Shown here: positions 38,001 to 47,398 of the stretch, piece after piece
How positions within the stretch are numbered: position 1 is the stretch's first letter
Layout: each line of letters begins with the position of its first letter
Assembly (NCBI GenBank): GCA_947579665.1
Contig: OX388350.1
Coordinates: forward strand, 28,243,393-28,307,392
Origin: Sympetrum striolatum
Taxonomy: Eukaryota; Arthropoda; Insecta; Odonata; Libellulidae
Direction of reading: 5' to 3'
DNA length: 64,000 nt
Notes under the pieces: model-generated
Database searches by the model: none
Seen by the model: the letters and a program-made list of their open reading frames with translations, nothing else
What the model was told of the DNA's origin: nothing
Program-made: the position numbers and the translations under genes

Positions 38001-39319
38001 AGTCAGTCCAGAGAACTATGGGAAAATTCCATCGGTAGTTTTAGTAGAGTGGAACCAGGAAAGAACACGATGGGAATGTTTACGTTTGCTATGAGTGGAG
38101 ATACTATTTGAGTTCTAGCATCCTTTAGCAGATTGGCATTTATTCTTGAATATAAATGTCTGAAGATAAATTCAATAATATAGGGGAAATCACTGGCACA
38201 TCTAATGGTGAAATTTTAATGATTATTTTAAATATTAGAATCTATTTCAATCTTTCTTATAGGACTCAGTGCCGTTTCAAATTATATGATTACTACCAAG
38301 TTATCGCAGATAGAAGGGGATAAATATATTTTTTCATTTATATTCACATTTTTAAAAAATGTTTATATCGTTAGTAATTGCTTCAGTAAAGATTTATTTC
38401 ACCAAATATGTCAGTTAGGTATATTTAGCCAGAGACATAATTCAGTTTACAGCAACTGAAATCTACGTTTAACCGAATATCAATTGCGATGTAATAAAGA
38501 TGTGAACTCTTCTTAATTTAGTGATAGTGATAGTATTTCTTAGATAGTGCAAAATAACTGATTCTTGGAATTATTTATTCTGCTCTCTTCTTCGTTTTCC
38601 GTTTGTTTCCTCAGAATGACTTGGTAATGAGAAAGGAATATTGATGAGCTTATCGATTGTCGATAAATGCCAAGGCGGAGCAAAGACCTAAATATTTACC
38701 AAGAGAAAAATACCTTCGTCGAAGTCGTGGAGTTTTAAAAATTTAAGAAAGCAAAATGTCGCAAGATCAATATCGCGCCCAGATCTTCACCCGTTCGCCC
38801 ACTTAAACAGAAAATCTAACAATGGAGCGTTGGGACACCCATACTGACGCCGGTTTATCTCTCTCAAATTACCCCCAAAAGTTATAAAGCGACTGTATAC
38901 GTGTCATTACCCTTTGGCAGTTGAAGCTCGAAACGCATTTCTTTCCATTCACTTATTGTTTCTTGCACATTTGACGCGAAACGTGCTCAGATGTTATTTC
39001 CGTGGGCCTATCGAGCGAGCTCCTTCCATTTATCCGTGCTGCTGTAAGGGTCGTCAACCTGTGGCTCCTCGTCCGCTCTCTTTCTCGCGTCAGGGATGAG
39101 CTTCAACGGGCTCGATATCCATAACCCATTTTCAAACACTCATTTCGCCTCGTCTTTCTCTTGGCTGATAAGAGAGCAACGATTGAATCGAGGCGTAGCT
39201 ATACGCACAATTCAAATGGTGGACACACGGCATAAAGTTATTGCAAATCGCGTCACTGCTCCTTTGGGTGGCGCTGGTTTCGGTGACGAAAATGACTCGA
39301 ATGACGCATGCGTTCGTAA
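35063..39319. other. Gene-less stretch with two strong GC-richer islands
   Basis: Islands at about 35200-35990 and 38760-39319 stand out from the AT-rich background. The first holds TTAATTAGAG and CCTTTGTTGC, homeodomain- and Sox-like words respectively (inference). Open frames on both strands are unrecognised. They look more like regulatory DNA than exons. Confidence 0.5.
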
Positions 39320-39370
39320 TTTCAAATCGATTAACAGGAATACGGTGGTTTCGTGCTTTACTGGAGTGTT
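39320..39370 (+). repeat. Direct duplication, left unit, around R2 copy 1
   Basis: AATCGATTAACAGGAATACG and GTGGTTTCGTGCTTTACTGG recur in diverged form at 39499-39550. Confidence 0.75.
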
Positions 39371-39499
39371 GTTCACATTTTCCCGTTCGTTGACATTTAA
39401 AACTATTCATCCATGTTAAATAACCTTAAATTATTAATTTTGACTAGCTGATTTTGCAGTGACATTAAAATCGGCGAGAAATAGTCAATCAAGCTACAA
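39371..39499 (+). repeat. Dispersed segment R2, copy 1
   Basis: Shares with 52147-52297 TTGACATTTAAA.CTATT, AAATTATTAATTTTGAC, TGCAGTGACATTAAAATCGG and CGAGAAATAGT.AATC.AGCT. It is flanked by a 51-base direct duplication (see neighbouring entries). Confidence 0.82.
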
Positions 39500-39551
39500 T
39501 TTTAAATCGATTAACAGGAATATCATGGTTTCGTAATTTACTGAAATGTCG
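39500..39551 (+). repeat. Direct duplication, right unit, around R2 copy 1
   Basis: AATCGATTAACAGGAATATC, ATGGTTTCGTAATTTACTGA match the unit at 39320-39370. With the R2 segment between, the whole reads as a tandem duplication of about 180 bp or a duplication around an insertion. Confidence 0.75.
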
Positions 39552-40084
39552 TAATTCTAAAAGAATACTCACAAATGTTATAACTGCCTTAAAATAGCGG
39601 ATAAAGTAACTGAAGATCACCCAGACCAGAGGTCATAAACTGGAGTACGGAAATATAAATATTTATGATATAATATTGAAGTTTTTCAAATCCAGATGAG
39701 TCAACAAAATTCCTAAGTTATTCCATGATGGCACTGTCAGTTAGTTTAAACTGTGGCCTAATATATACTTTTCTAAAGAAAATGTATGGTAAATAAAGAT
39801 TTATGATAAACTGAATAAATGTATACTAAGCTAAAGATTTCTTATCATATAAATAAGGGATCACGAAGTGCTAATAAGGTAATAAAGTAATTAAGGGAAA
39901 AGGAGAACGGGAACCAAAAAGGAATCCTTGACCAAGACCAAATACATATTTCAGTCTCGGAGAATTTAGTCCGTAGAAAAACTAGGAGTAAATTGCTAAA
40001 CGTCTTATCAGTATCAAGTTTTTCCTATAAATTGAAGCTCCATCAATTTTTACATGAAAATAGCTATAATAATTCACCGCATTC

Positions 40085-40250
40085 TTTCATGGTTTTTTTT
40101 TTCAATTGTTTTCATTTTTTTTATTTTTCTTGTATCGGATTTTGTATTATAATTTCATATGTATGACTACGGAGGTTAGGTATAAGAGGGGCCCTCCTGG
40201 GCCTAACCTCGCCGCAATAAAGGGTCTAATAATAATAATAATAATAAAAT
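40085..40250 (+). mobile_element. 3' end of another non-LTR retrotransposon family
   Basis: Perfect 9-bp stem GAGGTTAGG (40172-40180) / CCTAACCTC (40202-40210) with a GGGGCCCTCC-containing loop, then AATAAA at 40216-40221 and a (TAA)n tail at about 40228-40250. Same plan as the six-copy family but unrelated sequence. The 5' limit is uncertain because upstream DNA is only T-rich. Confidence 0.7.
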
Positions 40251-40254
40251 ACGA

Positions 40255-42892
40255 GACTTATACGAAAATGGGGTTGCCTAATTTAAGGGGCACATGCTGT
40301 TTGGCCCCTTTTCAATACTCATCTCTTTTTCTTTCGCATGTCAACAAAAGAGACCACAAAAATTTATTTTTAGTGTGCTTGAATTTTCATTAGAATTCAA
40401 TTGCAATTAAAAAATACTTCGAACAAAAATATTTAGCGTAAAGTTTTCAACTACGTTTTTGAAGAATACGATTAAACTGCGGTGAGCACTTTAAATTTAA
40501 AATATAATTTCGCTAATAGCTATGGATCATTATGCAACAAATGTTGATTTCATTATTGAAACATCAGCACGCCGCGCCCTGCTCCAATTTATGCCTTCCA
40601 TTCTTAAATGGCGCCACTCACGCAGCACATCCTGATCAAGATCTCTTTTCGTCATCAAAGCCTCAGTCAATTTGACTTAAAAACCCATTCTATGAAGTTT
40701 GAAGAGGTTGTTAATGCTAGGAGGGTGGACAGTGGACTTATATATGGAATCATTTAGCACCGTAGATTTCGTCGATGCGGGTCAGAGCTCTTGTAATTGC
40801 GGAAACGTGGTCTCATTTGTATTCCCATCCTATTTCTCGAATCTGATGATGGTACTGTTAATTTTTAGGACCATTTCCTCGAGTGATGACAGCTATATAA
40901 GACGAAAATGTTCGTGTTTCTCAGAAGAACACGGCTGAAAATGCAACGCAATAGAGTGCTTCCCAAGAAGTTTCTCGTGATGACCATCACATTCTTTACT
41001 TGCGTATGATTTCTGTAAGGACAGCATTTATCGGTTTGATTATATAATTTAAAACCATTTAATGTAATATTATTATAGAAAATTATGATTATAATTATTA
41101 TATAAAATTATATTAGCATTATAAAAACTTAAATAAGTGTATGTGACTTACGTAGTTCGGATTCACGAAGCTCTTACTATTTTTAAATCTTTACATATCG
41201 AACAAATTTGAGGTTTCGGAGAAAATCTGTCCAAATTATTATTTTATGTTATTATTAATATTATTTAAATTCAGAATACTATTTCTCAAAATAAAATACC
41301 AACGAAAAATTTATGGAGAAACTTTATAGCGTTTTAAGTAGGTGTCAGCTTCGCCTACTAACCGATAACAATATTTCCTAATTAATTAAATTAATAATAG
41401 AGGATAGTGAAAATTTTGCAAAATTCAACTTTATTCCGGAATTATAATTAGACTTGCGCTGAGCTTACATGTTGTTGGGGGCAGGCACCGTTAAATTCGA
41501 GGAAAGATTTCTTTAGCCACCATTGAAGTCGGCCGACCGGAAGTAAGTGCCTCACTTGTGTCGGTCTGAAGCTGGCCCTGGTTGGAATACTTGTGATTGG
41601 ATTGTTATTACGGGAACACAGATATCGATGCCTAGGAATTTTGATGTTTCTGATGGAGTCACTTGTGATTATTTACTGTAAGCAAACATTTTGTCTCACT
41701 CGTATCATAGCTACGGTCAAGATGGAAGGTTGTTGAATATTTCTCTGTTTAATTATAATTAAGTTCTTCTGAGTATTTTAACTTCTCTAACGTGAAACCT
41801 GCACCCTATGAAATAACCAATGGAAGGATGTTGAATATTCCATCTCACCAATGTGAAGAAAGGAAGTACCGATGAAATTCGCCTCTCTTCCCAACTGTTT
41901 CTTAATTTCTTTGATTTTAAATTCTTAATTTAAATTTAAATTTCCTAAATTTTATTGATTCTCTATCCATCAGTTCTTCACATACAGCGTAGCAAATACA
42001 TATATAGAGTACAGAGGTATGGGACTTTGCGATTTGGGAAACGTTTTAGTTTTGTTGATTTCCGGGTGATTTTTTTTTCAATAAATTTTTCAAAGCGGAT
42101 ACTCCCTCCCCTTTCTTCGTTAAGCCGCTGCAGAGCGTACGAACCGTGATTAAATTATCGATTGTTTATCGATCATTTGAAAGGTTTTCGCTCAGAGAAG
42201 CCATCCCTTCGTAACATGTGTTTCTAGGTCGAGTGAAATTTCAACATATTCATCACTTGCTTTCAAAACGCATCAATTTTAATGGCACTTCAGTCACCAG
42301 AGGAAGGATATACTTTTTTTATAAATTCGGTTATTTTAAGCGCCATACTATCAAGTACGTTTCTGAGATGTCAAAGCTTTGTATTCTCGAGTGCTCTATT
42401 TTAAACTAAACCGACCAGTCGGCTCGTGTTACGCTGTCGGCGCCGCTTAAAAGAAGTGCTGCCTGTAAGTTTTTCCTCCCTTTGTTTCTAATCCCGCTTG
42501 TTCGGTAGCGTCAGCAAGAATTGTAGCTAAGTTCCGTCCGGTCGGAATGCCTGGGAACAGCGTTTGTATACTTATCATGAACTATAAACTTCCCGAGGAT
42601 TCGAAGCATTCGTAAACGGGCGCTCATGTATGCTTGTATCCAATGCTATCACAGGTGTGAATTGCATCATTTCTGCCACGGTCGCCTGGGGAACTCGTGT
42701 TGATGTATCGTAACTCTATCTTTCGTGCAGTCGGGAATTTTGCGAATGATGTTGTACCTCGCGGCTGTGACGTTATCGATGAATATTAAGTATTGAAGGA
42801 ATGAGAAGTAAACGAAGATTATTGAGAGGTAGTAAAATGAATTGTAGAAGCCGTTACTTGTTGAAGCTGCATTAAGGTGGAAATAACTGGGC
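40255..42892. other. Gene-less stretch
   Basis: AT-rich, no gene seen. A GC-richer patch at about 42420-42700 has no recognisable content. Confidence 0.6.
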
Positions 42893-42965
42893 AAAGTTTC
42901 ACAAAATATTTTATTTAATGCGACCGGATCGGTTTCAAATATTAATAGTAATCTGATGATAAATA
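42893..42965 (-). repeat. GAAACCG-GGTCGCATTAAATAAA motif, probable transposon end
   Basis: On the minus strand: TATTTGAAACCGATCCGGTC, then GCATTAAATAAAATATTTTG and TGAAAC. It resembles the GAAACCGGTCG plus TAATAAA module of the 27.9 kb palindrome but is not palindromic itself. Related motifs recur in arthropod repeats (established only from general familiarity). Confidence 0.4.
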
Positions 42966-45385
42966 TTATTTATTTGTTAATCATTTCCAACATATAAGAG
43001 GTAGATTGAAATAGTGCAGTTAATACGAAATAGAATGACCATTTGGAATATTAAAATGTCGATAAGAGCCTATATGATTCCGGAGAACAATATAGTTCTC
43101 TACAAGAGCTTTATTGCTCTTCTAATATATTTTTATATCAGCTATTATGTAATTTAAGCAATAGGCTTTTGATTGGAGAATCGTGAAATAAACTTTTGAC
43201 CACATTCTTGTATCGTATCATTGAATCTAATAAAATCAACAGTCTCAGGCGACGTCTTGTGGAAAAAGTACAAATTTTGTTATTTTCATCATTGAATCTA
43301 AGCATCATAGATTATTGAACTCTTCAAAATTAATTGCTAAAGTTCAATCTTTAACACCTTAATTAGTCTATACAAGGCCTTAACTGTAGATATAACTAAA
43401 ATTAGTCCATGTATTTTTCTTGGATAGCCAAATGTTAATACAGAAATGAATCACTTTCCATCATGGCTAGAACTTCCTTTGATTCATACCTTGAAAAAAT
43501 TGATTTAATTGAAATTAATTACGGAAGGCTTTACTGTGTGGGAATCCATGACAGTAAAAATAAAAATTAATATGTAAAGTATAATTTTTTCTACTGCATT
43601 TTCCTGACTGATCTAATCATTCAAAATCAGCACCTTAATTCCGTACAATTCCCGAAACGATCGGGGCGGTATTTATACATTAAATTCCATCTATCAGAAA
43701 AACATAATTTATAAACTTTTTAATTATAATTAATCTATTTAAGTATTTCTCTCCAACCTGAACTCTACACCCGCTGAAATAACGTTTGTGAGTGATCGGA
43801 TGGCCTTTCTTTACAGCTCCAATTAGCCAATATTTGGATAATTTTAATTGATACACATGGTTTTCATGTGCCATTAGCAGCCACGCATTCGTGATTACGT
43901 TAACTCATGCCTTTAAAAGCCATCGATCTGCCCGTGACTGTTTGCAGTACGTGTTTCCTTGTCCACCTTCATTAGCCAACCACACCGAAATTCGGGTGTT
44001 TCGGAGAGAATTGCGTTCATGTTTTGCTCTCAAATACACATTATTTCTTTCTTGATTTTTCGAGCTCGTATGTTTCTGCATACTCATGTGCTTTTTCTTT
44101 ACGGTGTCAAGTAATTCACTATGTCCTGATTTGCTCCTTTTATCTCTTCGAATTTTAGATTTAGATTTTACCCCTCGAGCCGCCATTGGCTTTTGGTAGG
44201 GGGTGCATTAACACCAACATCCTTACTTTATCTTCCCCGTTAGCTTCTCCCGTAGTCAGTAGAAAGAACAGCCAAAATTAATTATCTATTTATGCGATTA
44301 CTTCCTCGTAACTTTTTTATGCTTCTCAGAGATCGCGTTCGTCGTTTACAGAAACTACAATGTCATTTAATTCTTCTACTGTCAGTCATAATAACTTAGA
44401 TGGTTTTTTTTAAGAACGAATAGGCTAATTGACAACAAAGATTATCGGTATGTTTTGAGTGTCGGCGGTAGAGCCAATTTTTAGCCTTATTGGTTGAAAT
44501 AATTATACTTCGTAAATCCACATGGAGATTCATTAAAGAATATGTATGTACCGATATTTCGAAGTGCAGTTGTCAGTAGTTGTTGAATAAGAGAGTATTA
44601 ACGCTTTAAATAACATTTCCAGAATGTATAGGATATTGACCAGAAGGTGGAGTATCATTGTGATGGTATGTGGAATGAAAGGTTCTTTAATTAGAAACGT
44701 AAAAGTTTGAATTAACAATTATTTTGGATCCAGAAACGAATTAATCTATTTTATATTGATTCTTACGGCAGAAGCAGTTTTGGTTTACGAATATTTCAGA
44801 CGATAAACTGCCCTCAGAAACGAATTAAATTCGGAAACCAAGGTCTTTATTGTACTTTATACTTTGTCAAGAAAAACCTCCAGTGGTGAAAAGATTTAAA
44901 AATTGCTCGCTGGATATTTCCATTAAAGTAAATTCAATTTCTAGAATTGCCCGATACTTCTGATATCTTTTACATATCTCAATATATTTCAAACCATTAG
45001 AATCTGATTGAGATAGTAAGCAATAAGACAACAGCCTCAAGTTGCACCAATGAAAGGAGCGTCGATACCAGAATGCTGGAAAGTGGTACAATTAACTCAA
45101 ACTTAAGTTTTAGAAATATATTTGAAGTTCATTCTAATTTCATTAAGTTCAAGTCAACAGTTAACAATGCTGTCGTTGGGAGAAATAGAATAAAATAGCT
45201 AATGATTATTGCACCTAATACAGCATAGAAATAATCTCAAGAATAAACTGCGGTATTATTTTACAATATAATTAAAACTAAAGGTCGTACCTTACTTATT
45301 ATAATTCGGTGTTGTATAAGAATTTTCATTGTCGATATCATCGAAATATAAATCGGAAGAGTAAAATTTTAAACAGTCAGTTAAC
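42966..45385. other. Gene-less stretch
   Basis: No gene or repeat recognised. The minus-strand frame at 43905-44186 is Lys/Arg/Ser-rich and without a recognisable domain. Confidence 0.6.
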
Positions 45386-45858
45386 ATAATAATAATAATA
45401 AATCGTCTTTATTTGGGCGATATTGAGACTAAAAAGTATCTTCTTCCATCTAACCCATCGTCATTAATTATAAAATAAGAAATAGAAATAATTAGAAGAA
45501 TTGTGGATGTAAAAAACCTAAGAGATTCTTAGGGAAAAAATCCACTGCAGGAAAACACCCACAAGGAAGGGGGTGTGAAAAACCTGCGCAAACCTACCGA
45601 TAGTAATAGCTAAAAGATAAGAAAAGAGAAAAACATTCAAAAATAAATAAATACACTACCAATAATACTTACATGCAATACATAAATAAGGATCAGTTCA
45701 CATTTAAAAAAAGAGATAGCAATATACAAAATAACATAAAAAACAAAACAAAAACAAGGAAAACGTACATGGATTTTCATCCATAAAGTACATTATGAGG
45801 AAAAATAAAAGAATATTATAAAAAACAGTATCAAAATAATGCATACATGCATACAAAT
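45386..45858 (-). mobile_element. LINE 3'-end family, copy 6 (young-looking)
   Basis: Same orientation and extent as copy 5, with a (TAA)n tail at 45386-45400, an AATAAA equivalent (TTTATT on the plus strand) and the hairpin next to it. Differs mainly by small indels and an insertion near 45767-45786. It ends about 300 bp left of the CYRI promoter block. Confidence 0.82.
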
Positions 45859-46144
45859 AAGGCATAGTGTTAACACTGCTTCATGGTAGCCACACACACA
45901 CTAGCACACACTACAACCAGTACCGGCGGTAATTACATCTGTCTTAAAAAAAAAGGACGAGGGTAAAATTATATAAATTCGTAATGCGTAAGTTTATGCG
46001 TAATGTCTTATGATGCAAGTTCTCGTCATCGTCCAAATACGCAGAAAACACGACTTATGCGTATCCTGTGACTGTGACGAGCATTAGCAACGCATGTCTT
46101 ATTGTGTATAATCCGCAGTGGTAATTCACGCGGATAGACTTATC

Positions 46145-46212
46145 GGAGTGTGAAGAAGCAGTCCTATGATCCATTTTCTCACACCTCTCCCTCCCACGCT
46201 TCTTCACACTCC
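46145..46212. repeat. Perfect 15-bp inverted repeat at the CYRI promoter edge
   Basis: GGAGTGTGAAGAAGC at 46145-46159 is the exact reverse complement of 46198-46212. A 38-base loop containing CTCACACCTCTCC separates them. It could be a DNA binding-site pair or an RNA hairpin if it lies in the leader. It does not resemble any other repeat in the window. Confidence 0.7.
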
Positions 46213-46553
46213 CCTCCCGCGTCTGACTCCCCCTATAACCGCATCCAACTCCCGCAGACCCTCCGGACGGAGACATCTCAGAGTCGCGGTGCCTTCGGGA
46301 GAGAGAAGACCCAACAGTTCCTCCACCCGCCCCCCACGAAGGAGTGAGTTCCTCGGTGCTTCACGGATGTGCCTCTGACAAGAAGAGGGCCCACGGCGAA
46401 GTAGTCCCTCTAGCGAGTGTGCCGCGCGTGGGTGAAGTGTGACAGAGGATTAACAGCACCTCGTAACCCGTTCTCTCAGGAGGTGTGCGTGAGTGTGTTC
46501 TTTTGTCTGTGGCCCGGACACGGAGGTCACGTGGTCTTCCCGCGCGGTGGAAG
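46213..46553 (+). promoter_or_regulatory. Probable 5' leader/promoter block of CYRI
   Basis: This stretch is far richer in G+C and CpG than its surroundings and lies directly upstream of the CYRI ATG. It contains C/T-rich runs, no TATA box I would trust, and a single upstream ATG. A CTCTCAG|G string at about 46471-46479 could be a splice acceptor for an upstream non-coding exon, but its pyrimidine tract is weak. The transcription start cannot be placed by eye. The reading as promoter plus leader is inference from position and composition. Confidence 0.5.
46367..46378 (+). other. Minimal upstream ORF (ATG TGC CTC TGA)
   Basis: This is the only ATG between 46213 and the CYRI start. It encodes three residues and stops 175 bases before the main ATG. 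If the block is transcribed, such a uORF could reduce main-ORF translation. Transcription of this part of the leader is not proven. Confidence 0.4.
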
Positions 46554-46638
46554 ATGGGAAAGCTGCTGAGTCTCCTTTCGAGGGACGACTCCAATTGCTG
46601 CTCCCCTCAGAAGTACGACGTGTTCTTGGACTTCGAAA
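46554..46638 (+). CDS. CYRI: First coding exon of a CYRI/FAM49 homologue (partial gene)
   Basis: The exon encodes 28 residues plus one base of the next codon. It starts MGKLLSLLSRDD and ends QKYDVFLDFE, then runs into A|GTGAGT, so it ends in phase 1. The FLDFE+N/S end matches the FLDFENAQPT block of CYRI/FAM49 proteins. The insect-type start MGKLLSLL replaces vertebrate MGNLLK. CYRI proteins bind active Rac1 and restrain the Scar/WAVE actin-nucleation complex at the membrane. Seen: Gly2 and Ser6 form a standard N-myristoylation context, and Cys15-Cys16 could be acylated (inference). I chose this ATG because the family starts here and an A lies at -3 (GGAAGATGG). The frame stays open upstream to about 46485 but without another ATG. 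Full-length CYRI proteins are about 320 residues, so more than 90% of the gene lies outside the exons visible here. The assignment rests on a short match, but the family start and the donor agree. Confidence 0.83.
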
Positions 46639-46644
46639 GTGAGT
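46639..46644 (+). other. Splice donor of CYRI coding exon 1
   Basis: GTGAGT follows GAA-A directly, a full consensus 5' splice site (AAA|GTGAGT). It falls exactly where the CYRI family sequence leaves FLDFE for the NAQPT block, so reading through would replace conserved residues with a hydrophobic tail and a stop at about 46700. Confidence 0.82.
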
Positions 46645-46690
46645 TAAATATATTTCCATTATTTTTTTACAGTAGTTTCGTTGTTCTTAT

Positions 46691-47151
46691 TAGCGGTTAA
46701 AATCTCCAAAAGCCGTCTTTGTCGGCGTTCCTCGTCTTATTCCCGGTAGTCGGAGAAAACAAGAAAGGAATGCCGCACTTTTGAGATACCCAAACCGCCT
46801 TTCGAAGACTGTCTTCCTCATCAGATGTCGTGTCTTGTTTTCTCCGACTACCGCAGAATGAGACTAGGAACGCCGACAAAGACGGCTTTTGGAGATTTTA
46901 AACCTCAAGGGTTCCCAACCGGTGGTACGCGTACCACTGGTGTAGGCAGGAACGTTTCAGATGGGTTGAAAAAACTGAAATACAAGTGCATTAATAATTA
47001 AATATGAAGATACCTCGGTAATTTAATTAAAATAAAATAAGCCATTGAACACTTTTCCGACAGTATTATTATTATTATTATATTGATCACCAAAATTTCT
47101 AAAATTTTAAAGGGGTATGCAGTTGCTAAAAGGTTGGGAAACCCTGCTCTA
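46691..47151. mobile_element. Family B MITE-like element, copy 1, interrupted by an hAT-like element
   Basis: The left TIR (GCGGTTAAAATCTCC then GCCGTCTTTGTCGGCGTTCC) begins 52 bases after the CYRI splice donor. The right TIR (GAACGCCGACAAAGACGGC then GGAGATTTTAAACCT) ends at 46905, and its terminal CTCTAAT resumes at about 47147 after an inserted element. The arms are about 70 bp. The centre (AAGGAATGCCGCACTTTTG) is the reverse of the centre of the 59.1 kb copy, so the two lie in opposite orientation. A TA at each outer edge suggests a Tc1/mariner-type target, by inference. No coding capacity. Confidence 0.78.
46906..47146. mobile_element. Non-autonomous hAT-like element nested in family B copy 1
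   Basis: The ends CAAGGGTTCCCAACC (46906-46920) and GGTTGGGAAACCCTG (47132-47146) are imperfect inverted repeats of the CAGGG-TTCCCAACC type seen in many animal hAT elements. A perfect 16-bp palindrome (GTGGTACG/CGTACCAC) lies at 46922-46937, next to the left end. About 240 bp, A+T-rich core, no ORF. I could not settle a clean 8-bp target duplication, which is why the superfamily assignment is tentative. Confidence 0.62.
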
Positions 47152-47189
47152 ATTCATTAACAACCGCGTTTCAAATTTTCATCCTTTAT

Positions 47190-47398
47190 TACTATTACTT
47201 GCAAAAAATTCCCGAAGTTATTTTTTTCCTGCGAAAGCGCCGAGCAAGAGAAATTGAAAATTCTGGTGGTAGATAGGTTGGTGGTAGGTAGCTGTTCCCA
47301 CAATATGTGGCGCTATCTACCACCATAATTTTACATTTCTCCTGTTCGGCGTTTTTGTTGGAAATAATAAGTTCGGGAACTTTTTGAACGTAATAGTA
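47190..47398. mobile_element. Family A MITE-like element, copy 3
   Basis: The left arm starts TACTATTACTTGCAAAAAAT and the right arm ends TTTTTGAACGTAATAGTA. Inner arms carry the family signature GCCGAGCAAGAG / CTCCTGTTCGGCG. The centre holds GTAGATAGGTTGGTGGTAGG and a GTGGCGCTATCTACCACCA block. About 209 bp, no coding capacity. It lies about 40 bases from family B copy 1, in CYRI intron 1. Confidence 0.8.

Noticed and set aside
39096..39419. 107-codon open frame at the edge of the 39 kb island
   Set aside because: Its 3' end runs into the dispersed R2 segment and duplication unit; the opposite strand is also open.
46485..46553. Upstream extension of the CYRI frame from a GTG
   Set aside because: The family starts at MGxLL and needs Gly2 for myristoylation. 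A GTG start is not expected in a nuclear gene.
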